DNA of 5,319 nt, taken from NCBI GenBank assembly GCA_009926905.1, contig RFNX01000334.1:1-5319 (forward strand). Direction: 5' to 3'. Of this stretch, positions 1-5,319 are shown piece after piece. The notes under the pieces were generated by a model that was not told where the DNA came from, made no database searches, and saw nothing but the letters and a program-made list of their open reading frames with translations. A program made the position numbers and the translations under genes. Position 1 is the stretch's first letter. Every line of letters begins with the position of its first letter. The stretch is from Flavobacteriales bacterium. GTDB taxonomy: Bacteria > Bacteroidota > Bacteroidia > Flavobacteriales_D > Crocinitomicaceae.

Positions 1-245
1 GTTGAAATATTTCCTAAACTTAATTTTATTAACTTCCTAGGTGTTTGAGATAAAAAATGAGAATTTCGAAAATCAGAATCCTTTGTGAATACAATGAAAT
101 TATGATTATCTGCATGGATACAAATGTCTTTGTCTTTTGTAAACCAACTATCTAAAATATCATTTACGTGAATTGTTTCTATTTGGTTGTTGTTCAAAAA
201 TCGAACAACTTTATAAGAAATATGAACGTCGCAAAGAACCTTCAT
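1..245 (-). CDS. DUF5615 PIN-like toxin-family protein (C-terminus cut by window edge)
   Basis: This reading frame starts at ATG (245-243) and stays open for 81 codons to the left edge, so the C-terminus is missing; the family is usually about 110-120 residues. It matches the DUF5615 (COG4634) PIN-like pattern. Visible are an N-terminal beta strand ending in acidic D6 (LCDVHIS, where many members have LVDENL), a D38-x-x-I41 motif, the hallmark TKDSDF at 54-59, and a LGN motif (77-79) near the truncation. The conserved aspartates correspond to the PIN-fold acidic metal site. From family knowledge, such proteins are predicted ribonuclease toxins of type II toxin-antitoxin pairs and are encoded beside DUF433 proteins, as here. 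Its start lies 2 bp after the DUF433 stop, with no own promoter or ribosome-binding site, so it is probably translationally coupled. RNase activity is inferred, not shown; the family call is firm. Confidence 0.87.
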   Translation of the reverse strand, partial: MKVLCDVHISYKVVRFLNNNQIETIHVNDILDSWFTKDKDICIHADNHNFIVFTKDSDFRNSHFLSQTPRKLIKLSLGNIS

Positions 246-247
246 TG

Positions 248-478
248 TTAGGCAACGTCTTTAATTGAATGCCCAGACATGAATAATTTTGCAAAATTCA
301 AGCATGCCAAAATATCCTCCTTTTCCAATTCAGGATGATCTTCCACTATTTCTTCTTGTGTCATACCAGAACCCATTAAATCCAAAATAACTTCAACTGG
401 CCATCTCATTCCTCTGACACAAGGTTTTCCGTGACAAATTTCAGGATTTATAGTAATTCGTTCTAATTGATTTTTCAT
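248..478 (-). CDS. DUF433 family protein, predicted antitoxin of the DUF5615 pair
   Basis: This complete 76-residue protein starts at ATG (478-476) and ends at TAA (250-248), the usual length for DUF433 (PF04255, COG2442). The family signature is clear: RITINPEICHGKPCVRGMR (7-25) covers the conserved G-x-P-x-x-R-G segment. A helical region follows (28-62) with V-x-x-I-L-x-L, the G-M-T-x-E-E-I turn, and P-E-L-x-x-x-D-I-x-A-x-L-x-F-A. DUF433 domains are small helix-turn-helix-like proteins. Next to PIN-like DUF5615 genes they are interpreted as antitoxins that bind the toxin and, by analogy with other type II antitoxins, may repress their own operon. The order antitoxin then toxin and the 2-bp gap fit that model. 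The short tail (64-76) after the domain could be the toxin-binding part, but this is a guess. A domain-only regulator without toxin function is the alternative. Confidence 0.88.
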   Translation of the reverse strand: MKNQLERITINPEICHGKPCVRGMRWPVEVILDLMGSGMTQEEIVEDHPELEKEDILACLNFAKLFMSGHSIKDVA

Positions 479-547
479 AACTTCAGCTAAGTTAAATAAA
501 TTTTGTTGAATCTGTGCAGATGCTCAGGAGTTACTCAGGATTTCCTA
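479..547 (-). promoter_or_regulatory. Upstream region of the DUF433/DUF5615 operon with operator-like repeats
   Basis: These 69 bp lie between the hairpin after the PKD gene and the DUF433 start, and must hold any promoter private to the toxin-antitoxin pair. Read on the minus strand, TCCTGAG occurs twice (540-534 and 529-523) with an 11-nt period, about one helical turn, and the sequence between them forms the near-palindrome GAGTAACTC. A second small palindrome, ATCTG-TG-CAGAT, lies at 510-521. Repeats spaced by one turn are typical of sites bound by small dimeric regulators, so antitoxin autorepression is a reasonable inference. I found no good TAnnTTTG -7 box here; the AT-rich stretch at about 490-507 is the likeliest place for one. 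Confidence 0.35.
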
Positions 548-596
548 GTTGCGGTAAGTTGCGAAGGATTTCCAAATCCTTCGCAACTACCGTAAC
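548..596 (-). terminator. Long hairpin at the 3' end of the PKD-protein gene
   Basis: The arms 548-571 and 574-596 are complementary over 23 positions, with one bulged base (557) and one G-T position (551/593); the innermost 14 bp (558-571 with 574-587) are perfect around a CC centre. The hairpin begins inside the last codons of the PKD gene, so its TAG stop (589-587) sits in the stem. Its position between two co-directional genes suggests transcription termination or 3'-end protection. There is no T-run after it on either strand, so it is not a textbook intrinsic terminator. AGGATTTCC and GTTGCG occur again next to it (537-545, 548-553), which also allows a REP-like dispersed palindromic element. 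Confidence 0.5.
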
Positions 597-3265
597 AAAT
601 TCACAAAACCCTCCACCAACTTCCACTCATACGGCGAATCACAGCCTATGTATTTGAAGGTGTAAATATACGTGTCGTCTTGGCAAGGTTTTCCCCGATA
701 GGTTCCATCCCAGCCGTAGTTTAAGTCCTCAGAAAAGAATATGCGTTCTCCCCATTTGTCATAAATCGTGAATTCAAGTGCTTCTATTTCAAATGCAGAA
801 ACTACTTTAAAAATATCATTCACGACATTGTCGTCTGGAACAAAAGTGTTTGGAATGTAAAAAACAAAAGGTTCTACAAAAACAGTTCTGCGAGTACTGT
901 CTCGACATCCGAATTGATTTTCTACAACTTGCATTGGATAATCAGAACCAGCAGTGGTGTAATTGTGAAAAAAACTAGGATTTGTGGATATAAATTGATT
1001 GCGGTCAAAAAAGTAGAAATACGCATTCGCTCCCACCGATTGGTCAATAAATTCAACGGTTGAATTACAAATATCCACCTCGTTTGGAGTTACCATAAAA
1101 CCAGCAGTTGGCTTTGGGTGAACAGTAACTAAATCTTGCTTCATTAAAAATAAAGTATCCACACAACCTGCTAAAGTTGTCATTGAAAGACTCACACTAT
1201 AATTACCAACACTTGTATAACTGTGATTGGGATTGAACTCCGTTGAAGTATAACCATCGCCGAAATCCCAGAAATAACTTGTAGGCGCATCGGTTTGACT
1301 TAGGTTCACAAATTGTGCATTAGATGGTGCACATTGAAGTGTATTCACAAATAGAAAATCAATTTGAGGCACACCATACACGAAAACAGTTGAGGAAATG
1401 GATAAAGTACAAACATCAAAAACACCAGTTAAAGTCACCGATTGAAGTCCTGGTGAAAAGTACTGAACTCCAAAAACATCTAATTGATTTGACGTCGAAG
1501 GATTTGCATTTGAACCAAAATTCCATGTGTAAACTGTTGAAGCTGGACCAGATACTGTTGCATCAAAATCATATCCTCCATTTGAGATACAAAGAGAATC
1601 ACTATGGACGAAAGACATTACCAAAGGTTCGTAAATTTGAATTTGGGTGGTGGAAGTATCGCTACAACCTACGGAAGAACTTGCAATTAATTTGATAGTG
1701 TAATTTCCTGGATTTGTATAGGTGTAAGTTGGTTCGAAGTCGGTACTAACATCTTGTCCTGATTCTTGTACACCAAAATCCCAAGCGTAATTGTAAGCGT
1801 TCATCGAATTGTTTTCAAACGCAACGGTATAACCTAAACATTGAACATTTGGAGGTACGCCAATTGCACTAATTGGTAAGTCAAAGATGTAAATAGAATC
1901 CGTGTAACTAGTGACGCAATCGCCATCATCGCCATTTAAAGTAACGACGTGATAACCTGCAGTTGAAAATGTGACATCGGGAACAGTGAGATTGGTAGAA
2001 GTTTGAACAGATGCATCTGAATCAAAAACCCATGAAAAATTGGCGGCAGGATTACTTGTTTGAGTGATAAAATCGAATGAATTTCCTAAAATACAAAGTG
2101 AATCTTGCGAAGTCCATGACATGGAAAATGGATTGTTTACAGTAATAGTCATATAAGCTGTATCTGTACACGCTAATCCAGGATTTACAACCAATTGTGC
2201 TTGATAGGTTCCAGGAGCTGGATATGTAAAGGAAGGTGCAAAAGTAGAACTAACATCACTGGTAGAATTGGCTATTCCGAAATCCCATTGATAATTGGAT
2301 CCACCATAAGAGTTATTTACGAAATTCACTGTTAAGCCCTGGCAATAAGAAACAAAAGTTGGTAGCTGAGTTTGTAAAGGTAAAATGGCTTGTAAGGTAA
2401 TGTTACAATCGAAAACACGGAAAAGGAAATCGCGTACGGTTTCTCCAACTAAAACACCATTTCTATATTCTTGAACACGTACACCCACGACAAAAAGTCC
2501 AATCATGTTCGGATTGACAGTCAACACTCCTGTTGTTGAATTTATTATTGTTGAAGATCCTGGACCCAAAGGTTGTTGTGAAGTAAAAGTACCAGCCCAC
2601 TGAACAGGAAAATAAGGCGGTGGTGGAGTTTGTGCTGGTAAAGGAGAAGCAGAACTTGCACCCGAATTTGGTGTAACTAGGGAATAAACCAATTGATCTC
2701 CATCGGGGTCAGTGGCAACATGATTAAACACCAATTGGTCATTGCTACAAAGTAAAACAGGAGGATAATTTGTAAAACGAGGACTGCTATTGTTTGTAAA
2801 ACCAGTTTCACCTCCGGGAACATGTGTTGTTAAAGTCAAACCTGTGTCATCTGGGCTGATAAGATTTGTAACATTAGGTCCACGGCAACAACGTTGGTAA
2901 GCAACATTGTACCCACCTTGCATAGGAGGAAGAGTAACAACAATTGAATAAATAGCGCGTTCAACGCAAATGTTTGTTGGAGGGGTGGCGCAAGGATTAT
3001 TAAAATTAATTGGTAAAACAACACTTCCTGGAAATGGAACTTCTATATTTTGAAAAAGCTGCCCGTTTGCTTTATAAATTGCTAATTGAAGAGGATTGTC
3101 ATAAGCAGCTCCCGTTGAGTTACAATCACGGTAGAGAGTTATGAAAAAACGGTACTGATTGTTCCCTAAATAATCATAGTAAATGTCACCCCCAATAATA
3201 TGAGAGGCATTCGCTGAAAAGCTGATGAAAAACAAGAAGATGTAGAAAAAATATTTCATCGTCAT
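587..3265 (-). CDS. Secreted PKD-repeat protein with gliding-motility (CHU_C, T9SS) C-terminal domain
   Basis: This is a protein of about 892 residues. Residues 1-20 (MTMKYFFYIFLFFISFSANA) form a Sec signal peptide, cleaved probably after ANA. Residues 21 to about 296 resemble the N-terminal region (SHIIGGDIYYDYLGNN, LTLYRDC-like, YQRCCRG at 123-129) common in large Bacteroidota surface proteins. Six Ig-like/PKD domains follow at roughly 301-376, 379-462, 463-545, 546-632, 633-716 and 717-798, with WDFG cores at 327, 495 and 666 (WDFGDG). The last 94 residues are a gliding-motility-associated C-terminal domain (TIGR04131-like: YIPNTFVPDDNVVND, F-x-I-Y-x-K-W-G-E-R-I-F, GWDGTYRGKPC, D-x-Y-I-Y), a signal recognised by the type IX secretion system. 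The product should therefore be exported to the cell surface or medium; adhesion or a structural role is inferred from the repeats, and no enzymatic domain is visible. Start choice: the frame extends to a TTG at 3277, but that codon lies in a promoter-like box, so ATG 3265 (or ATG 3259, MKYFF) is preferred. Confidence 0.9.
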   Translation of the reverse strand: MTMKYFFYIFLFFISFSANASHIIGGDIYYDYLGNNQYRFFITLYRDCNSTGAAYDNPLQLAIYKANGQLFQNIEVPFPGSVVLPINFNNPCATPPTNICVERAIYSIVVTLPPMQGGYNVAYQRCCRGPNVTNLISPDDTGLTLTTHVPGGETGFTNNSSPRFTNYPPVLLCSNDQLVFNHVATDPDGDQLVYSLVTPNSGASSASPLPAQTPPPPYFPVQWAGTFTSQQPLGPGSSTIINSTTGVLTVNPNMIGLFVVGVRVQEYRNGVLVGETVRDFLFRVFDCNITLQAILPLQTQLPTFVSYCQGLTVNFVNNSYGGSNYQWDFGIANSTSDVSSTFAPSFTYPAPGTYQAQLVVNPGLACTDTAYMTITVNNPFSMSWTSQDSLCILGNSFDFITQTSNPAANFSWVFDSDASVQTSTNLTVPDVTFSTAGYHVVTLNGDDGDCVTSYTDSIYIFDLPISAIGVPPNVQCLGYTVAFENNSMNAYNYAWDFGVQESGQDVSTDFEPTYTYTNPGNYTIKLIASSSVGCSDTSTTQIQIYEPLVMSFVHSDSLCISNGGYDFDATVSGPASTVYTWNFGSNANPSTSNQLDVFGVQYFSPGLQSVTLTGVFDVCTLSISSTVFVYGVPQIDFLFVNTLQCAPSNAQFVNLSQTDAPTSYFWDFGDGYTSTEFNPNHSYTSVGNYSVSLSMTTLAGCVDTLFLMKQDLVTVHPKPTAGFMVTPNEVDICNSTVEFIDQSVGANAYFYFFDRNQFISTNPSFFHNYTTAGSDYPMQVVENQFGCRDSTRRTVFVEPFVFYIPNTFVPDDNVVNDIFKVVSAFEIEALEFTIYDKWGERIFFSEDLNYGWDGTYRGKPCQDDTYIYTFKYIGCDSPYEWKLVEGFVNLLR
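1409..2344 (-). repeat. Tandem duplication of a two-PKD-domain unit inside the surface protein
   Basis: Residues 308-450 (nucleotides 2344-1916) and 476-619 (1840-1409) align with a period of 168 residues and only one single-residue insertion. Shared landmarks in order are C-x-G-x-T-V-x-F, NNS, NY-x-WDFG, DVS, F-x-P, TY-x-x-PG-x-Y, C-x-DT, MS, DSLCI, DF, W-x-F, TS, VTL-x-G and a final Cys. By hand count about 40 of the first 92 aligned residues are identical. Domains 1 and 3 are therefore sisters, as are 2 and 4, showing the unit duplicated as a pair rather than domain by domain. Domains 5 and 6 do not fit this register. Confidence 0.75.
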
Positions 3266-3274
3266 TTGAAGACG

Positions 3275-3282
3275 CAAATTTA
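3275..3282 (-). promoter_or_regulatory. Bacteroidota -7 box (TAAATTTG) for the PKD-protein gene
   Basis: On the minus strand TAAATTTG matches the Bacteroidota -7 consensus TAnnTTTG at every fixed position and ends 9 bp before ATG 3265. No TTG -33 element lies at the expected 17-23 nt upstream (the nearest useful TTG is 30 nt away), which weakens the call. If the box is real, transcription would start around 3268-3271, giving a very short leader and excluding the upstream TTG start at 3277, which overlaps the box. Confidence 0.4.
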
Positions 3283-3579
3283 GTTCAAATGTTGTCTAAA
3301 GGTAGTATTAATCAATACTTCCAATCAAAAATTGACTTATTATAACAAAACTTAGAAATCATTACAATTTTTGAGCCAAAGACAATTGCTTGAATCTTCG
3401 TATCGAGTTCCAACTTTAAACTTCTTTATATCAAAAATTCTTTGCATTTCAATCGGAAAGATAATGTTAACTCACTTTAAACAATTTACAAACAAATAAT
3501 TTAAATACCGTTAAGAAATAATTACGTGTATGAATTTAATTTCAAAATAGTTAACTTCATACACAAATTACCTTCTGAG
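3278..3579. other. Divergent intergenic region without genes
   Basis: About 300 bp of AT-rich DNA separate the divergent PKD and phosphatase genes. I see no coding frame with a recognisable protein, no tRNA-like fold and no insertion-sequence ends. It must contain the promoters of both genes. The minus-strand side has a TAAATTTG box overlapping its edge, and the plus-strand side has an inverted repeat at 3526-3564. No convincing TAnnTTTG box was found for the plus-strand gene; the best weak candidate is TTG (3441-3443 area) followed after 17 nt by TAATGTTA. Confidence 0.6.
3526..3564 (+). promoter_or_regulatory. Inverted repeat / stem-loop just upstream of the PhoD-like gene
   Basis: GTGTATGAA (3526-3534) and TTCATACAC (3556-3564) are a perfect 9-bp inverted repeat. 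After one mismatch (3535/3555) the pairing resumes with TTAA against TTAA (3536-3539 with 3551-3554) and can continue by a G-T and a T-A pair, leaving a loop of about 7 nt. The repeat ends 15 bp before the ATG at 3580. It could be an operator for a dimeric regulator or an mRNA leader hairpin affecting translation or stability; the sequence alone does not decide. There is no T-run after it, so a terminator is unlikely. Confidence 0.45.
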
Positions 3580-5319
3580 ATGAAAACAATCTGGACTTTC
3601 TTTCTTTTCGTGACCGTGAACTTAACACTTCATAGTCAATTACTTCCTGAAAATATTTTTGCTGACACAGCAAATGCTCCTTTTCTTCATGGTGTAACAT
3701 CGGGTGATCCTACTCCGTCTGCAGTAATTATTTGGACAAGGATTGAATCCGATCAATTGGAAACTGTTGAATGGCAACTCAGTAAATTGCCCGATTTCTC
3801 AACTATTGAACAAAATGGTTTTTTTGAAACCGGTTCTATTCGCGATTGGACAGTAAAAGTAGATGTAAACGGTTTACTTCCTTCCACAACTTATTATTAC
3901 CGTTTTAAGTCCGATGATGGATTGTATTCTGTTACTGGTCGTACTCGAACTGCGCCAATTGGTGACCTTTACCAAGCTCGAATTGCAGTGATGTCATGTA
4001 GTAGCATATATTCAGGTTTTTTCAATGCCTATAAACGAATGGCAGAAAGAGAAGACCTCGATTTAATCATTCATGTTGGCGATTATGTGTATGATTTTGT
4101 AGATGCAGACGAAGAAGTTCGAGTTCCTATGCCATATCCCTTTGATCCGATTACTTTAGAACAATGGCGTGAAAGACATCGTTATTATTTGCTTGACCCG
4201 GATTTACGCGAAGCTCGAAGAATACATCCTTGGATTGCACTTTGGGACAACCATGATATTGATTGGGCAGCAGGGGAAGAAACTGCACCAATTCAAGCAT
4301 TTTTAGAATATTTACCCATTCGTTTACCTGAACCTACTAATCCAAATCGAATTTACAGAAAGTTGGCTTATGGTGATTTGATTGACATTTTTGTAACTGA
4401 TGTTTTAATGTACAAAGGTTTGGATACAATTGATGGAACGCATCCAAGTATGATTGGTAACGAGCAATATAATTGGCTGACAAATGAACTTAGTAATTCA
4501 ACTGCAAAATGGAAGTTGTTGCCAATGCAAAATTTAATGGCAGGTTGGAGCGTCCAAAACGTTCCTTCTTTTGTAGGAATTGGAACAAATGGCGTGCTTG
4601 ATCCATCAAATTGGGACGGTTACGACACGGATAGAGATCGTGTTTTAAATTATATTAAAGACAATAATGTTGACAATGTTGTGGTTTTAAGTGGCGATTC
4701 ACATGTTACTATAGTTGCTGATTTAACCACAGACCCGCAAAACACAAGTGTATATAATGGAAATACTGGCGAAGGAAGTGTAGCTGTTGAATTTTTACCA
4801 ACAAGTATTTCTCGAGGAAACTTTGATGAAATGGGCTTTGGTTGGGCAATCGGAATTGTAACTCCAATAATGGCAGCTGAAAACCCAAATCACGTTCGTG
4901 CAAATTTTACAGATCATGGTTATGGACTACTCGATGTAAAAGCTGATAGTTGCGTTGCTGAAATTTGGTATTCGGATAAAATGACGATTACTAATCAAGA
5001 AAATTTTGCTGGTGGATTTGTTGTGAAAGATGGAGTAAATCATTGGAATAGAACACCAACAAGTACACCTACTGATGCAAAAGATTGGCAAAATCTACAA
5101 GTTAAAACAACTGAAATTCCAGTCTTTCAACTTTTTCCTAACCCAGCTTCAAAAGAATTGACAATTAAAGGAGTTTCAGTTAACACTGCTAAAAATTTCA
5201 AAATATATTCGAACGAAGGAAAAGAAGTAAAAAATCCAAATCTCATTAGTTCGCAAGTAGAACAAATTACACTTCAAATTCCTGCAATTCCTTCTGGAAA
5301 TTATTTCATTACCTTTGAC
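3580..5319 (+). CDS. PhoD-family alkaline phosphatase/phosphodiesterase with T9SS sorting domain (3' end cut by window edge)
   Basis: An open frame of 580 codons from ATG 3580 reaches the right edge without a stop. Residues 1 to about 19 are a Sec signal peptide (MKTIWTFFLFVTVNLTLHS, cleavage near HS/Q) with no twin-arginine motif. Residues about 34-125 are the PhoD N-terminal domain (PFLHGVTSGDPTPSAVIIWTR). The metallophosphoesterase domain follows at about 134-465. It has MSC (C140, matching the cysteine that binds iron in Bacillus PhoD), HVGDYVYDF (165-173), WDNHD (222-226, usually WDDHE or WDDHD), SGDSHV (371-376) and EFLPTSIS (404-411). Residues about 516-580 (FQLFPNPASKELTIKG, KIYSNEGKEV, IPSGNYFITFD) are a type A T9SS sorting domain, so only a few residues are probably missing. 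The enzyme likely hydrolyses phosphomonoesters or diesters at the cell surface or outside the cell to supply phosphate. The exact substrate cannot be told, and a non-phosphatase PhoD-like esterase is possible. Confidence 0.9.
   Translation, partial: MKTIWTFFLFVTVNLTLHSQLLPENIFADTANAPFLHGVTSGDPTPSAVIIWTRIESDQLETVEWQLSKLPDFSTIEQNGFFETGSIRDWTVKVDVNGLLPSTTYYYRFKSDDGLYSVTGRTRTAPIGDLYQARIAVMSCSSIYSGFFNAYKRMAEREDLDLIIHVGDYVYDFVDADEEVRVPMPYPFDPITLEQWRERHRYYLLDPDLREARRIHPWIALWDNHDIDWAAGEETAPIQAFLEYLPIRLPEPTNPNRIYRKLAYGDLIDIFVTDVLMYKGLDTIDGTHPSMIGNEQYNWLTNELSNSTAKWKLLPMQNLMAGWSVQNVPSFVGIGTNGVLDPSNWDGYDTDRDRVLNYIKDNNVDNVVVLSGDSHVTIVADLTTDPQNTSVYNGNTGEGSVAVEFLPTSISRGNFDEMGFGWAIGIVTPIMAAENPNHVRANFTDHGYGLLDVKADSCVAEIWYSDKMTITNQENFAGGFVVKDGVNHWNRTPTSTPTDAKDWQNLQVKTTEIPVFQLFPNPASKELTIKGVSVNTAKNFKIYSNEGKEVKNPNLISSQVEQITLQIPAIPSGNYFITFD

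Noticed and set aside
548..596. Hairpin as the recombination end or terminal repeat of an insertion sequence
   Set aside because: There is no transposase frame nearby, no matching second end in the window and no target-site duplication visible; both flanking genes appear intact in the window.
1324..1695. Plus-strand open frame of 123 codons
   Set aside because: It lies antisense inside the PKD-protein gene, whose domains are clear in this stretch; its translation is rich in His, Lys, Leu and Gln with no recognisable motif, as expected of a shadow frame.
1409..2344. Repeats as a CRISPR array or DNA-level satellite
   Set aside because: The repetition is at protein level with a 504-nt period and a diverged nucleotide sequence; there are no short identical repeats with unique spacers.
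2836..3024. Minus-strand 62-codon frame with Leu-rich, membrane-like translation
   Set aside because: It is another frame of the same strand inside the PKD-protein N-terminal region; the hydrophobic look comes from frame-shifted codons, and there is no independent start signal.
3361..3480. Possible plus-strand TAnnTTTG boxes (for example AATTTTTG near 3365 and TAATGTTA near 3463)
   Set aside because: Each misses one or more fixed positions of the consensus or lacks a correctly spaced TTG, and AT-rich intergenic DNA gives such partial matches by chance.
4709..4903. Minus-strand 64-codon frame
   Set aside because: It is antisense to the PhoD-like metallophosphoesterase domain, where the plus-strand frame carries conserved motifs; no domain is recognisable in it.

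Overview
The window is AT-rich and reads as chromosomal DNA of a Bacteroidota bacterium, most likely a marine or freshwater Flavobacteriales member (a Fluviicola/Crocinitomicaceae-like relative is my guess). The evidence is a gliding-motility-type C-terminal domain on a PKD-repeat protein, a type IX secretion (T9SS) sorting tail on a PhoD-like phosphatase, a TAnnTTTG-type promoter element, and start codons without Shine-Dalgarno sequences.

Layout. Positions 1-478 (minus strand) hold a compact two-gene operon: a DUF433 antitoxin-like gene (248-478), then after 2 bp a DUF5615 PIN-like toxin gene that runs off the left edge (1-245). Positions 479-547 are the operon's upstream region and contain an 11-nt-spaced direct repeat and a small palindrome, both operator-like. 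Positions 548-596 form a very long hairpin that includes the stop codon of the next gene. Positions 587-3265 (minus strand) encode a large secreted PKD-repeat protein of about 892 residues with a T9SS-type C-terminus. Positions 3278-3579 are a divergent intergenic region with no gene; it holds a promoter-like box for the minus-strand gene and a strong inverted repeat just ahead of the plus-strand gene. Positions 3580-5319 (plus strand) encode a PhoD-family phosphatase of at least 580 residues, open to the right edge, with a T9SS sorting domain at its C-terminus.

How the genes relate. The two large genes are divergently transcribed and both encode predicted Sec-exported, T9SS-delivered envelope or extracellular proteins: a probable surface adhesin or structural protein, and a probable phosphoesterase for scavenging phosphate from organic esters. 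Nothing in the sequence shows a functional link beyond the shared export route. The toxin-antitoxin pair looks like an independent accessory module. I see no clear evidence of a wholly new system; the most interesting points are the internal duplication of a two-PKD unit, the hairpin overlapping the stop codon, and the operator-like repeats.
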